From SAR92 bacterium BACL16 MAG-120619-bin48 (GTDB taxonomy: Bacteria; Pseudomonadota; Gammaproteobacteria; Pseudomonadales; Porticoccaceae), in contig LIDE01000023.1 of NCBI GenBank assembly GCA_001438605.1, forward strand, positions 1-55,966: a stretch of 55,966 bases of DNA. The letters are read 5' to 3'. A program made the translations under genes and the position numbers. A model generated the notes under the pieces. It worked only from the letters and a program-made list of their open reading frames with translations, had not been told where the DNA came from and ran no database searches. Of this stretch, positions 1 through 9,670 are shown piece by piece. Every line of letters starts with the position of its first letter. Positions within the stretch are counted from its first letter, which is position 1.

Positions 1-40
1 CTGAACCTGCCGCTAAAATCACTGCGTTAATCACCGGCAT
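1..40 (-). CDS. MobA/MocA-like nucleotidyltransferase, N-terminal fragment
   Basis: Only the first 13 codons lie in the window; the gene runs off the left edge. The ATG at 40 opens the peptide MPVINAVILAAGS, which is the start of the LAAGxSxRxG nucleotide-binding signature of MobA-like NTP transferases. These enzymes transfer CMP or GMP to molybdopterin. A GGAG ribosome site precedes the ATG by about nine bases. The start sits 19 bases after the xdhC stop, so it is probably the last gene of the molybdenum hydroxylase operon and would make the dinucleotide form of the cofactor. The family is inferred from a very short segment. Confidence 0.6.
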   Translation of the reverse strand, partial: MPVINAVILAAGS

Positions 41-59
41 GGACAAATACTCCATTTGG

Positions 60-1079
60 CTAGGGGAGATCCGTGTTCAAGATACCACTCAGCGATTGAC
101 CGCTGGCCCTCTGCAATCGCGCATGGCACTCGGCCAATATTGACAGCGCGATCGCTTCAGGAAGCTCGCCCCCGAGATCTAAACCCGCTGGCCCAGCAAT
201 AGGAATGGCCAATGTCTGCTCGGTCAACTGCGCCAGCTGTAAGACCTGCTGTTTACGTGTCGTGGGGCCGAGCAGGGCAAGATATTTTACGTTGGATTTT
301 TGTAATAGGTTAATGGCCGCGGCATCCATTTGCAGATTGTGCGACATCACGATGGCCGCATCGCAGGTGGCGAGTGTGGGATTATCGTGCAGCGACTCAA
401 TGGGCTCACGAAGGATATTTGTAGCGGCCAGAAAGTATTCTCGACGGGCATTGGCAGGTCTTGAGTCCCACAGGCTGACTTGCCATCCGAGGGTCACAGC
501 AAGTGCCACTAGTGGCTGCGCATCGACACCGCCGCCGACGAGCAGTAAGTGCGGCGGTGGTTTAAGAACGGTTTGCAGCCATATTTCACTGCCTTTGGTC
601 ACTAGGTTCGCGCCGCCATCGCGATGGACTGGAGGCGATGTCTGCCAGGTATTTTTAACGGCAGCGTCTTCGTCAATTTGTTGACAATAGAGGCCATGAC
701 CACCGTCACTTAAATCTCGATAAACAGTTCCTAAGTCGAGGTAATTCAGTTCAGGGAGGATAGGTTGCAGTAAAATGTGCACTGTGCCGCCACAGCCGAT
801 ACCCAATTGGAAAGCGATATCGTCTTCATCACGACCATCGTAACAAACCGTAAGTGACCGCTTACTGCGCATTACGCGCGCGGCTTGGCGCTGAATATCC
901 GCTTCTAAACACCCTCCACTGAGCAGGCCATAATGCTGGCCAAGGTCGTTGAAGAGCATCATAGCGCCTGCTTTGCGATAGCTGGGGCCTATGGTTTTGT
1001 AGACGGTCGCTAGCACCCAGAGGCGCGTGTCGCGCTCGGGGTGCCACTTTTTTAGCAGTTGCACAAGGTGGTTATTCAT
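60..1079 (-). CDS. xdhC: XdhC/CoxI family molybdenum hydroxylase maturation factor
   Basis: XdhC proteins bind molybdenum cofactor, promote its sulfuration and deliver it to xanthine-dehydrogenase-family apoenzymes in the cytoplasm. The N-terminal XdhC/CoxI domain shows the conserved LSGGCLEADI segment and a GIGCGGTVHI segment. The C-terminal half is a Rossmann-like XdhC_C domain beginning at LLLVGGGVDAQPL and containing MSHN. A longer reading frame opens with GTG at 1100, but the ATG at 1079 has an AGGGG ribosome site about ten bases upstream, giving 339 residues, normal for the family. It follows the large-subunit gene by 20 bases and precedes the MobA-like gene, so it is most likely the dedicated chaperone of that oxidoreductase. 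Confidence 0.88.
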   Translation of the reverse strand: MNNHLVQLLKKWHPERDTRLWVLATVYKTIGPSYRKAGAMMLFNDLGQHYGLLSGGCLEADIQRQAARVMRSKRSLTVCYDGRDEDDIAFQLGIGCGGTVHILLQPILPELNYLDLGTVYRDLSDGGHGLYCQQIDEDAAVKNTWQTSPPVHRDGGANLVTKGSEIWLQTVLKPPPHLLLVGGGVDAQPLVALAVTLGWQVSLWDSRPANARREYFLAATNILREPIESLHDNPTLATCDAAIVMSHNLQMDAAAINLLQKSNVKYLALLGPTTRKQQVLQLAQLTEQTLAIPIAGPAGLDLGGELPEAIALSILAECHARLQRASGQSLSGILNTDLP

Positions 1080-1099
1080 CGCGGCAACGCCCCTTTGCA

Positions 1100-3304
1100 C
1101 TAACTCAGTTTGAGCGGTAACGTGCGTAATCGCTGCCCTGTCGCTTTAAAAATCGCGTTTGCCACAGCCGGTGCTATCGGCGGCAGGCCCGGCTCGCCAA
1201 CCCCTTCTGGATGCTCTTGACTATCAACAATATGAACGTCCACGGTGGGCGCTTGGGCCATTCTCAGCATCGGATAGGTGTGGAAATTGGTTTCCTGAAC
1301 CACGCCGTCGCGCAGAGTGACTTCACCGTAAAGCGCCGCAGTTAGGCCGTAGATAATGCCGCCCTCGACTTGATCGCGAACAATTCCTGGGTTGACCACC
1401 ATACCGCAGTCAATCGCTGCGGTAACACGGTGGACAACAATCGTGTTGTTTTCAATCGACACTTCTGCAATCTGTGCCACGGCTGAACCGAACGAGCTGT
1501 GCGTCGCCAGACCGTGAAAATGACCCGCTGGAAGTGGCTGACCCCAGTTAGCTTTTGCGGCGGCAAGCTCGGTCGCTTTTTTCAACCGCGGATTTTTCTG
1601 CATATTGGCGAGGCGAAATTGCACTTCATCCATACCCACGCGGTGGGCGAGCTCATCAATAAATGACTCTTTAAAAAATGCGTTGGACGAGTTGCCTACA
1701 GAGCGCCAAAAACCGGTGCGCAGGCCTGGATCTTGGGTCACGTGATAGACGGCTTTATTGGCTGTGTCGTAATCCGTATAAATACCGTCGCCGGAGCTCG
1801 GGTCGGCGACAAAACGGTTAAACAGCGAATGAGGGAATTTGCTCAACCAGTTCACAAAGCGCTTGTTCAGAAAGTCCGGTGCCAAGGCATCAACCCACTC
1901 GTCGAGCACATAATTCATGGTATTTGGGCCGACGCGGCGCACTGCCCAAGTTTCAATAACCCCCTGTTCGGAGACGCCCGCCTGCATGCGCACCAGAGCT
2001 GCTGGTCGGTAAAAATCGGCCGTCATATCATCCTCACGGCTCCAAACCACTTGAATATTGCGGCCAGTTTGTTTGGCAATCACAACAGCTTCGGCAACAT
2101 CATCGCCAATCACTCGGCGGCCAAAACCACCACCGAGGAAGGCTGGATGCATGGCAACTTTATCAGCGTCGAAATCACCATAATAAACAGCTGCGCCCGC
2201 AGAGACTTGAACCGACTGAGTGCCGACATAAATAGCGCAGCGGTCGCCATCAATTTGCACAGTACAGTTCATTGGCTCCATCGTGGCATGGGCAAGATAG
2301 GGCGCGTAGTAATCCGCGACGGCGACGATAGCTGAGTTCTCTAATAAAGATCCGCCTTCGCCTTCATTACAACACTCCAACCCTTTCTGGCTTGTGTCAT
2401 TCAACGTCTCAACAAATTTTTCGTAGAGCGTGTCTGACGACCAGGAGGAGAGTTCTGTTTTACTCCACTGGATGTCAACCAATGCCGCTGCTTTGCGCGC
2501 TTGCCAATAGGACTCAGCTACAACAGCGACACCGTTGCGAATTTCTAGGACAGCGACAACACCACTCTGCTTGCGCGCTTCGGTGGCGTCAAAGCTGATC
2601 AGGCTAGCGCCAATCACCGGCGATCGCACCACCACGGCACGCAACAGATCGTCGACCTCTGCATCGATACCGAACAGGGCCGTGCCAGTGGACTTAGCCA
2701 GCGCATCCAAGCGCGGCCGCTCGCGACCTATCTGATCAAACTGCTCTGCGCTGCGCAGGGTCGCATTTTCCGGCACGGGAAGCGTCGCTGCGAGGCTGGC
2801 AAATTGCCCGTAGGGGTAACGCTTGCCATCAACGTCAACCATGCCATTGACCAAGACAATTTTATCGGCGGCTACATTGAGCTGCTGTGCTGCGGCATTG
2901 CGCACTGCCGCGGCTGCATTTGCCGCCGCTTGGCGCAGGGGTAAAAATTGCCCGCGCACGGCATTACTGCCGCCGGTGGCCTGCATGCCCATCTCTGGAT
3001 TTGTGTAGTCTTCATGCCGTTGCGCGTGACGAACGTCGATGGCTCCGGGCTCAACACGCAACTCTTCGGCGATCAGTGTCGTTAGACCGTCGAGAATCCC
3101 CTGCCCCATTTCGTTGTTGGGCAAGTAAAAAATAACCTCGCTATCAGACGTAATTTGGATAAAAGAGTTAGGTTCGAATGCGCCGGCAACTGTGCTGTAG
3201 CCGATTTCGTTGGCTCGCGTTACAGAGCAGCCAACAATTAGTCCTGTGGCGGCAATACCGGTTGAAAGGAGAAATTTGCGTCGTGTTAAAGAGACTTTAT
3301 TCAT
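1100..3304 (-). CDS. iorB: Molybdopterin-binding large subunit, isoquinoline 1-oxidoreductase type
   Basis: Large catalytic subunit of a xanthine-dehydrogenase-superfamily hydroxylase, 734 residues, as usual for IorB-like proteins. It would hydroxylate an N-heterocycle or aldehyde using water; the substrate cannot be read from sequence. The N-terminus carries a Tat motif (TRRKFLL), a hydrophobic stretch, then IVGC, which also resembles a lipobox, so export to the periplasm is expected. A glycine-rich cofactor loop (GGGFGRR) lies near residue 390, and the conserved GVGEPGLPP near the C-terminus holds the catalytic glutamate. Its ATG overlaps the stop of the iron-sulfur subunit gene by four bases, so the two are translationally coupled. 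Confidence 0.9.
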   Translation of the reverse strand: MNKVSLTRRKFLLSTGIAATGLIVGCSVTRANEIGYSTVAGAFEPNSFIQITSDSEVIFYLPNNEMGQGILDGLTTLIAEELRVEPGAIDVRHAQRHEDYTNPEMGMQATGGSNAVRGQFLPLRQAAANAAAAVRNAAAQQLNVAADKIVLVNGMVDVDGKRYPYGQFASLAATLPVPENATLRSAEQFDQIGRERPRLDALAKSTGTALFGIDAEVDDLLRAVVVRSPVIGASLISFDATEARKQSGVVAVLEIRNGVAVVAESYWQARKAAALVDIQWSKTELSSWSSDTLYEKFVETLNDTSQKGLECCNEGEGGSLLENSAIVAVADYYAPYLAHATMEPMNCTVQIDGDRCAIYVGTQSVQVSAGAAVYYGDFDADKVAMHPAFLGGGFGRRVIGDDVAEAVVIAKQTGRNIQVVWSREDDMTADFYRPAALVRMQAGVSEQGVIETWAVRRVGPNTMNYVLDEWVDALAPDFLNKRFVNWLSKFPHSLFNRFVADPSSGDGIYTDYDTANKAVYHVTQDPGLRTGFWRSVGNSSNAFFKESFIDELAHRVGMDEVQFRLANMQKNPRLKKATELAAAKANWGQPLPAGHFHGLATHSSFGSAVAQIAEVSIENNTIVVHRVTAAIDCGMVVNPGIVRDQVEGGIIYGLTAALYGEVTLRDGVVQETNFHTYPMLRMAQAPTVDVHIVDSQEHPEGVGEPGLPPIAPAVANAIFKATGQRLRTLPLKLS

Positions 3305-3807
3305 GACTGCGTCTCCACAGCACGGGGATCAAAGGTCTGAACCGTGGCGGAATTTATCGCCTGGGCGCCGGCTTTAATCGCTAATTTAATTTTTCCATAG
3401 GTACCACAGCGACAAATATTGCCATTCATGGCTGTATCGATATCGGCGTCGGAGGGGTTGGGATTTGTCGCTAACAGCGCGCTTGCCGACATCAATTGAC
3501 CCGACTGGCAGTAACCACACTGCGGCACACTGTGCTCAACCCAGGCTTGCTGCAGCGGGTGAAGCTTGTCCGGCGTTCCCAGACCTTCGATCGTGGTGAT
3601 TGATGCACCCTGAACCGCCGCGACAGGCAGTGTGCAGGTGCGCACTGCGGCGCCATTCATGTGCATGGTGCAGGCTCCACAAAGCCCCATCCCGCAACCA
3701 AACTTGCTGCCTTTAAGCTTAAAGTGATCGCGCACTACCCAGAGCAACGGGGTATCGGGATCAACGTCGACATCAACAGGATTATTATTGAGCTGGAAAC
3801 GGATCAT
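3301..3807 (-). CDS. iorA: (2Fe-2S) small subunit, isoquinoline 1-oxidoreductase type
   Basis: Electron-transfer subunit that passes electrons from the molybdenum centre of the large subunit. Two cysteine clusters are visible: a plant-type ferredoxin cluster (GCGMGLCGACTMHMNG) near residue 45 and the C-terminal helical cluster (CGYCQSG then NICRCGTY) near residues 105-140. The open frame extends to a TTG at 3864, but the ATG at 3807 (MIRFQLNN) gives 168 residues and fits the family N-terminus. It has no signal peptide and probably rides out with the Tat-bearing large subunit. It lies 93 bases after the TetR gene on the same strand and overlaps iorB by four bases. Confidence 0.9.
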   Translation of the reverse strand: MIRFQLNNNPVDVDVDPDTPLLWVVRDHFKLKGSKFGCGMGLCGACTMHMNGAAVRTCTLPVAAVQGASITTIEGLGTPDKLHPLQQAWVEHSVPQCGYCQSGQLMSASALLATNPNPSDADIDTAMNGNICRCGTYGKIKLAIKAGAQAINSATVQTFDPRAVETQS

Positions 3808-3900
3808 GGCAGGGAACTCGACAAAGTGTGGCCACAGATTGCCGAGTCTCAGGGCAAACTGCAAGTCTTAACCCTGTGAAAAAATGACCGGAGGGATCCG

Positions 3901-4518
3901 TCAACCACGCAGCATAGCGTGCATAACTTGCTTAAGTGACTGATGCAAACCGCGCATCTCATCGAGGTTATCAGGATCAGACATCCAGTGATAAACAATC
4001 CCGCTGACCGATGCGGTGAAGTGGTCGGCGACCAACGCACTGTTCACTGACGGGGGAACCACGCCCTGCTTAATGCCCTGCTCGATCCAGCTGATGACGT
4101 CCGCTCGGCGACGTTTGTGAATACCCAAAATGACTTTTTTCAGTGCCGAGCCCGGTTCGAGGGACTCAAACCACAGGCGATAAAACGCTTCTACATGCTT
4201 TGGCGCATCTTCGCAGAACTTAATGTGTGCATCCAATGCCGCCGCGATGGCGTCGTAACCACATTTACCTTTGCTGACTAGGGTCAGTTCGCTCAGCCAT
4301 TCATCGCCAACAGAGCGCAACACAAAGTCAAACAGTCCTGCTTTGTTGCCAAAGCGGTAGCCGGCAAGACCTCTCGAATAACCGGCTTTTTCACCGACAT
4401 CTTTTAAGGTTGCCTGACCGGCTCCACGCTCGACAATGAGGTCGACGGCGGCGTCCAGCATCTTTGCGTCAGAGATCTCTTTGCGTTCAACCTGCGTTAA
4501 ACGAAGGGCTTTTGCCAT
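3901..4518 (-). CDS. TetR/AcrR family transcriptional regulator
   Basis: A 205-residue repressor with an N-terminal TetR helix-turn-helix at about residues 17-65 (AAVDLIVERGAGQATLKDVG, then the recognition helix and YRFGNKAGLFDFVL). The C-terminal ligand domain resembles the group that often controls fatty-acid or aromatic catabolism genes, but no ligand can be named. It is the first gene of a same-strand series leading into iorA-iorB-xdhC. Two copies of a 15-bp dyad sit between its start codon and the end of icmF, so autorepression is likely, and read-through could bring the oxidoreductase genes under the same control. Confidence 0.85.
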   Translation of the reverse strand: MAKALRLTQVERKEISDAKMLDAAVDLIVERGAGQATLKDVGEKAGYSRGLAGYRFGNKAGLFDFVLRSVGDEWLSELTLVSKGKCGYDAIAAALDAHIKFCEDAPKHVEAFYRLWFESLEPGSALKKVILGIHKRRRADVISWIEQGIKQGVVPPSVNSALVADHFTASVSGIVYHWMSDPDNLDEMRGLHQSLKQVMHAMLRG

Positions 4519-4540
4519 TTTTTTGTGTCCAATTCAGCCT

Positions 4541-4580
4541 GTTATCGGCCATAACTTATTAACGCGTTACGGCCGTTAAC
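4541..4580. promoter_or_regulatory. Twin palindromic TetR operator candidate
   Basis: Two dyads fit GTTAnCGGCCnTAAC: GTTATCGGCCATAAC at 4541-4555, and at 4566-4580 a copy reading GTTAACGGCCGTAAC on the minus strand. Their centres are 25 bp apart and 30-55 bp upstream of the tetR ATG at 4518, where a promoter would lie. TetR repressors commonly bind dyads of this size. Assignment to the adjacent regulator is inference from position and symmetry. Confidence 0.6.
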
Positions 4581-4610
4581 CTGCAATCAAATCAATCTGC
4601 GTTGTGAAAC

Positions 4611-7600
4611 TTACATGCTGCGACGATATTGCCCGCCCACTTCGAACAGGGCATTGGTAATCTGTCCAAGAGAGCAAACGCGCACGGCATCCATCAGTAC
4701 TTCAAAACCATTATCACCCTGACGCACAGCATCTTGCAGTCTTTTTAGCATCAGCGCAGATTGCTCGCTATTGCCTGCCTGAAACTCGCGCAGACGGGAA
4801 ATTTGGCTTTTCTTTTCAGCATCCGTTGAGCGTGCCAGTTCAATTTCAACATGCTCCTGACCCGCTTCGTTCAGGAAGGTGTTTACGCCTACGATCGGCA
4901 GTGAACCGTCATGTTTTTTGTGCTCATAAAACAGCGATTCTTCCTGAATTTTGCCGCGCTGATAGCCTGTTTCCATAGCGCCCAGCACGCCGCCGCGATC
5001 AGAGATTTTTTCAAACTCTTGCAACACAGCCTCTTCAACCAAATCGGTGAGTTCTTCAATAACAAAGGCACCTTGGTTGGGGTTTTCGTTTTTCGCCAAG
5101 CCCCACTCCTGATTGATAATCAGCTGAATCGCCAACGCTCGGCGCACAGACTCCTCCGTCGGCGTGGTAATGGCTTCGTCATAGGCATTGGTGTGCAGGC
5201 TATTACAGTTGTCATAGATAGCGATTAACGCTTGCAGGGTTGTGCGAATATCGTTGAAGTTCATTTCCTGCGCGTGCAGTGAGCGGCCGGAGGTCTGAAT
5301 GTGGTACTTCAGTTTCTGGCTGCGCGCATTGGCACCATAGCGGCTGCGCATTGCGGTTGCCCAGATGCGACGGGCGACGCGTCCCATCACGGTGTACTCT
5401 GGATCCATGCCGTTGGAGAAGAAGAACGACAGGTTCGGTGCAAAATCGTCGATATTCATGCCCCGCGCGAGATAGGCTTCAACAAAGGTAAACCCGTTCG
5501 ACAGTGTGAACGCTAACTGTGAAATCGGATTGGCCCCTGCCTCGGCAATATGGTAACCAGAAATGGACACGGAGTAGAAGTTGCGAATTTGCTGGTCGAT
5601 AAAATATTGCTGCATGTCGCCCATCATTCGCAGGCTAAATTCGGTGGAGAAAATGCAGGTATTCTGACCCTGATCTTCCTTCAAAATATCGGCCTGCACG
5701 GTGCCGCGCACTCGCTGCAATGTTGCGCTGCGAATAGCTTGCAGCTCGCTAGCGTCGGGCTGGCGGCCTTGTTCTGCGGCAAATTTAGTCACCTGCTGAT
5801 CGATGGCGGTGTTTAAAAACATTGCCAGAATGGTCGGTGCGGGTCCGTTGATCGTCATCGATACAGAGGTCGACGGATTGCACAAATCAAAACCATCGTA
5901 GAGCGCTTTCATATCATCGAGGGTACAAATCGACACGCCGGCGTTGCCAACTTTGCCGTAGATATCAGGGCGCTCGTCTGGGTCCCAGCCATACAGGGTA
6001 ACTGAGTCGAAGGCGGTTGACAGACGCTTGGCATCGCTGTGTTCAGACAGCGCCTTAAACCGGCGGTTGGTTTTGAAGGCGTCGCCCTCTCCAGCAAACA
6101 TGCGCGCAGGATCTTCGCCTTCACGCTTAAAGGGAAATACGCCTGCCGTGTAGGGGAACTCGCCGGGGAGGTTTTCTAACATCAGCCACTTGAGCAATTC
6201 ACCGTGATCTTGGTAACGCGGCAGCGCCACACGGGGGATTTTATTGCCGGACAGCGACACTGTGTTGAGTCGGGTGCGCACTTCTTTGCCATTGGCAAGC
6301 ACATCAATTTTCTCATCGCCCGAATAGGAGGCGACAACCGCTGGCCAACCCTCCAATAATTTTGCGGCGTCTACCGCCATGGCTTGCTTGCGGTCAGCAA
6401 TCAAACTGTCGATCGCCTCAGGTGATTCTGAGCCACTGGCGAGCAGCATTTTTTTTGTGCCGGCCAGTTGCTGTTGTTCGCGGGCGAGATTAGCTTGGAC
6501 GGCGACATTGCTGTGGTAGTCACGCACGGCTGTGGCAATCTCTGCCAAGTAACGCTGGCGATTGGCCGGCACTACAACCGTTTTTTCTGACGGGGTGCGG
6601 CGGTCAACTTTGGCGAGATGCTGATCAAAATCTCGCAACCCACGGGCCTTGAGAAGGCCGACCAACTCTTGGTAGGCCGCTGTCACACCGTCATCGTTAA
6701 AACGCGAGGCGATGGTGCCAAAAACAGGCATCTGCTCGGGTGACTTTTCCCACGCCTCGCGGTTGCGCTGAACCTGCTTGCAGACATCGCGGTAGGCATC
6801 ATCGCTGCCCTTGCGGTCAAATTTGTTGATAATGGCGAGTTCGGCATAATCGAGCATATCGATTTTTTCGAGCTGGCTCTGAGCGCCAAACTCTGGCGTC
6901 ATGACATAGATTGGAATATCGACATAGGGAACAATGCCCGCATCGCCCTGACCAATACCGGGCGTTTCAACCACTACAAGGTCAAAACCACCGAGACGCA
7001 GGGCGCATACCATCTCCCGCAAAGCCGCAGGCACCTCGCCTGTGGCGCTGCGCGTGGCGATGGAGCGCATGTAGATATTGTGGTGATAAATTGCGTTCAT
7101 ACGGATGCGATCACCCAGCAGCGCACCCCCGGTTTTACGCCGCGTGGGGTCAATCGCCAGCACGGCAATACGCAATTGGTCGTTGCTATCAAGACGGAAA
7201 CGGCGAATCAATTCATCTGTAAGTGAGGACTTACCTGCGCCACCGGTACCAGTAATTCCGAGAACAGGTACGGTTTTTTCAAGAAATTGCGCCTGCTCGC
7301 GGAGGGATTTTAATTGCCCCTCATTTAACTCACCGCGCTCGATAGCAGTCAGCAGACGGGATAGGCGGTACTCGCCCTCTGCCCCTTTGAGCTCTTTTGA
7401 GTCAACACTGACATTGCCGTATTCGCCCAGCGAACAGCGCGAGATCATGTCTTCAATCATGCCCACTAAGCCAAGATTTTGGCCATCGTAGGGCGAGTAA
7501 ATACGCTCAACACCGTAGGCTTCTAACTCTTTAATTTCTGCGGGAACAATCACGCCGCCGCCGCCACCAAAGATCTTGATGTGCTCTGCGCCGGCTTCTT

Positions 7601-7910
7601 TGAGGAGGTCAACCGCATATTTGAAGTATTCGACATGGCCGCCCTGGTAGGAGCTGATCGCGATACCCTGCGCATCTTCCTGCAGTGCAGTTTCAATCAC
7701 TTCGGCAACCGAGCGATTGTGGGCAAGGTGAATAACCTCAACGCCCGCGCCCTGCAAAATTCGACGCATAATATTAATCGCCGCATCGTGACCGTCGAAA
7801 AGACTTGCCGCGGTGACGAATCTCAGCGGGATGCCTTTTTTCTGAGACTGCTTGTGGCTGGCTACATCGGTTTGACTGCCGGTTTTAGAGGGGCTGACGG
7901 AACTGCTCAT
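4611..7910 (-). CDS. icmF: Fused isobutyryl-CoA mutase (B12 domain, G-protein chaperone, mutase)
   Basis: Single-chain adenosylcobalamin-dependent mutase of 1099 residues, interconverting isobutyryl-CoA and n-butyryl-CoA or related acyl-CoAs by a radical mechanism in the cytosol. An N-terminal B12-binding domain at about 30-165 has the lower-ligand motif DGHD. A MeaB-like P-loop GTPase near 215-430 has GTGGAGKSS; it gates cofactor loading. The C-terminal mutase barrel spans about 560-1090. The substrate loop reads YTAGVFPF, with Phe where methylmalonyl-CoA mutases have Tyr, which favours IcmF over MCM. The start has GGAG nine bases upstream and a good sigma-70 promoter further up. The gene is a likely consumer of cobalamin taken up by the salvage genes at 29-40 kb. 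Confidence 0.93.
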   Translation of the reverse strand: MSSSVSPSKTGSQTDVASHKQSQKKGIPLRFVTAASLFDGHDAAINIMRRILQGAGVEVIHLAHNRSVAEVIETALQEDAQGIAISSYQGGHVEYFKYAVDLLKEAGAEHIKIFGGGGGVIVPAEIKELEAYGVERIYSPYDGQNLGLVGMIEDMISRCSLGEYGNVSVDSKELKGAEGEYRLSRLLTAIERGELNEGQLKSLREQAQFLEKTVPVLGITGTGGAGKSSLTDELIRRFRLDSNDQLRIAVLAIDPTRRKTGGALLGDRIRMNAIYHHNIYMRSIATRSATGEVPAALREMVCALRLGGFDLVVVETPGIGQGDAGIVPYVDIPIYVMTPEFGAQSQLEKIDMLDYAELAIINKFDRKGSDDAYRDVCKQVQRNREAWEKSPEQMPVFGTIASRFNDDGVTAAYQELVGLLKARGLRDFDQHLAKVDRRTPSEKTVVVPANRQRYLAEIATAVRDYHSNVAVQANLAREQQQLAGTKKMLLASGSESPEAIDSLIADRKQAMAVDAAKLLEGWPAVVASYSGDEKIDVLANGKEVRTRLNTVSLSGNKIPRVALPRYQDHGELLKWLMLENLPGEFPYTAGVFPFKREGEDPARMFAGEGDAFKTNRRFKALSEHSDAKRLSTAFDSVTLYGWDPDERPDIYGKVGNAGVSICTLDDMKALYDGFDLCNPSTSVSMTINGPAPTILAMFLNTAIDQQVTKFAAEQGRQPDASELQAIRSATLQRVRGTVQADILKEDQGQNTCIFSTEFSLRMMGDMQQYFIDQQIRNFYSVSISGYHIAEAGANPISQLAFTLSNGFTFVEAYLARGMNIDDFAPNLSFFFSNGMDPEYTVMGRVARRIWATAMRSRYGANARSQKLKYHIQTSGRSLHAQEMNFNDIRTTLQALIAIYDNCNSLHTNAYDEAITTPTEESVRRALAIQLIINQEWGLAKNENPNQGAFVIEELTDLVEEAVLQEFEKISDRGGVLGAMETGYQRGKIQEESLFYEHKKHDGSLPIVGVNTFLNEAGQEHVEIELARSTDAEKKSQISRLREFQAGNSEQSALMLKRLQDAVRQGDNGFEVLMDAVRVCSLGQITNALFEVGGQYRRSM

Positions 7911-7972
7911 AGAGACTCCAGGGTTCGCGCAAAGAGCGGCGAGAGGTGTTGGTATAAGGACTATAGGCGGCG

Positions 7973-8001
7973 ATTTTAATTATCTTGCTTGTTACATGCA
8001 A
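7973..8001 (-). promoter_or_regulatory. Sigma-70-type promoter of icmF with overlapping dyad
   Basis: On the minus strand, TTGCAT (7996-8001) and TAAAAT (7973-7978) are separated by exactly 17 bases, about 60 bases upstream of the icmF ATG. An inverted repeat CTTGC-N9-GCAAG (7984-8002) overlaps the -35 box and spacer and could be an operator. Read from sequence only. Confidence 0.55.
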
Positions 8002-8082
8002 GTATCTTTGCTCGACGATAGACGTATCTCGGTATGTGCTTACGGGATTGGATGTGAGTGAAACGCGCGTTTAACCCGGTGT

Positions 8083-9540
8083 TTAACGAGGCGCCAGTGC
8101 ACCACCATCGCCGTACTGGTAGTAATCAGCGATAGCCAGACCGGCTGCCACGCTGGTAAAGGGGTCGTGCTCAACAACTTTGCCAGGGAACTGATTATCA
8201 AGAATGTCCTTCACCGCAGGAATCAATGACGAGCCGCCGGTGCGCAACACGAGGTCAATATCTTCGGCCTGCAAACCGGCTTTATCGAGTACCACACCAA
8301 TCGCTTGTTCCAACTGAAATAGTAAGTCAGAGATCATCACCTCAAATTCCCACCGCTCCAAGCGCACCTCGATATCAATTTCAGGAATATCAAGCACCGC
8401 AGAATCAAAGCTGGACAGCTCTGCTTTGAACGTCTTGATCGCCTCAAAGACCTGATAGCTGTAGTTTTGTTTAATCAGGTCATAGAGCCGTTTAAATTTA
8501 ATGGCGCCCTCATCGGATTGGCTCATGCGCTGCATCACCGCAGCCGTGTATTTATTCTGATTGAGCATGTAACTGATCGGCCAGTTGATCAGCAGTTCTT
8601 CAAAATCACTGAAGGGAAACAGCGTATCGACTTCTGAACCGTCTACTACACGGGTCCAACGCTCACCTTTGCCCAACTCTGGAAAAACCAGTTCAGCAAA
8701 AATGGTCTGATCAATTTTGTCGCCGCCTAGCGCGATACCATGGGTGGCTTCAACGTGAAACGCCTGGCTCACGCGCCGCAAAATACTAAAATCCAGTGTG
8801 CCACCACCAAAATCGACTGTCAGCACTAGCTCGTCATGGCTGCCCGGATGGTTGTGCAGATAGCTGATGGTCGCCGCTGTGGGTTCTGGGCAGAAGCTCT
8901 GCTCGGTAATGCCCGCGTGACGGTAGGACTCGCTCAATCGCTCCAAGGCGATATTGTTGCGGCCCTGCTCAAGACCTTCAAAATTAACTGGATGGCCTAT
9001 GCAGGCGTGTTGCGCCGAGCCAACCGCGGCGCCCAGCGCCTTGCGAATACCGACAAGAATCGGGGTCACCAACGCCACTAAGCGAAAGGGCCGGCTAAAA
9101 ATCACGGTGCGATCGCTGGAAGAGTTTCCAAGTAGACGTTTGGTGCCGCGAAATAATCTGCCGGGCAACCCAATATCGTTAAAGGCTTGACCAAAAACTT
9201 TACTGGTTTCAGATTCGTCGGCAGGACCTTCAGCACCACCGGCACTGGTGCGCGCTTCGCCCAACAGCTCGGCACTGAGCTCAACTTTACGGCCCTGATT
9301 GTCACTAATGTAGTCATCAATCGCCTGCTGACCAATGGTCGACGTGAAGTCGCGGTTAATGTAATTGGCCGACGGCATAATGGCATTGTGTTTGTCGAGC
9401 TGAATTAGCGTGACGCGCTTGCCATCAAAGACGGCCGCAGCACTGTTGCTGGTGCCAAAATCAATACCAATACCAAACTTGGGTCTGTGTGGCGTGGTGG
9501 CCTGTGGTTCAGTCGGCTGAGAAGAGTGATTGTTGTGCAT
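8083..9540 (-). CDS. yegD: Hsp70-family protein, YegD-like
   Basis: A 485-residue actin-fold ATPase related to DnaK. It keeps phosphate loop 1 (GIDFGTSNSAAAV, near 25), phosphate loop 2 (TVDFGGGTLDFSIL, near 240) and the adenosine motif (LRTGGSSLIP, near 435). It is much shorter than DnaK because the substrate-binding beta-sandwich and lid are missing, as in E. coli YegD. YegD proteins are presumed cytosolic chaperone-like ATPases without an established client. The gene stands alone between icmF and a divergent MFS operon, and nothing adjacent suggests a partner. Confidence 0.85.
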   Translation of the reverse strand: MHNNHSSQPTEPQATTPHRPKFGIGIDFGTSNSAAAVFDGKRVTLIQLDKHNAIMPSANYINRDFTSTIGQQAIDDYISDNQGRKVELSAELLGEARTSAGGAEGPADESETSKVFGQAFNDIGLPGRLFRGTKRLLGNSSSDRTVIFSRPFRLVALVTPILVGIRKALGAAVGSAQHACIGHPVNFEGLEQGRNNIALERLSESYRHAGITEQSFCPEPTAATISYLHNHPGSHDELVLTVDFGGGTLDFSILRRVSQAFHVEATHGIALGGDKIDQTIFAELVFPELGKGERWTRVVDGSEVDTLFPFSDFEELLINWPISYMLNQNKYTAAVMQRMSQSDEGAIKFKRLYDLIKQNYSYQVFEAIKTFKAELSSFDSAVLDIPEIDIEVRLERWEFEVMISDLLFQLEQAIGVVLDKAGLQAEDIDLVLRTGGSSLIPAVKDILDNQFPGKVVEHDPFTSVAAGLAIADYYQYGDGGALAPR

Positions 9541-9632
9541 GAAATAGAGGATCGCCAGAATTCTGAATGATGGTGCTATTCTAGCCTAATTTGCGGTGTA
9601 CTCTGAAAAAAATTGCGCGCTATTCCCTCCAA

Positions 9633-9662
9633 TTGCACTGTAAACTAGGGCACAGATAATCT
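9633..9662 (+). promoter_or_regulatory. Sigma-70-type promoter for the MFS/acyl-CoA synthetase operon
   Basis: TTGCAC (9633-9638) and TAATCT (9657-9662) are separated by 18 bases, 77 bases upstream of the MFS start codon. The palindrome at 9671-9684 begins 9 bp after the -10 box, at the expected transcription start. Confidence 0.5.
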
Positions 9663-9670
9663 TGCTAAGA

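Noticed and set aside
8083-9540. DnaK chaperone
   Set aside because: It lacks the substrate-binding and lid domains and has no dnaJ or grpE neighbour; YegD-like length and motifs fit better.
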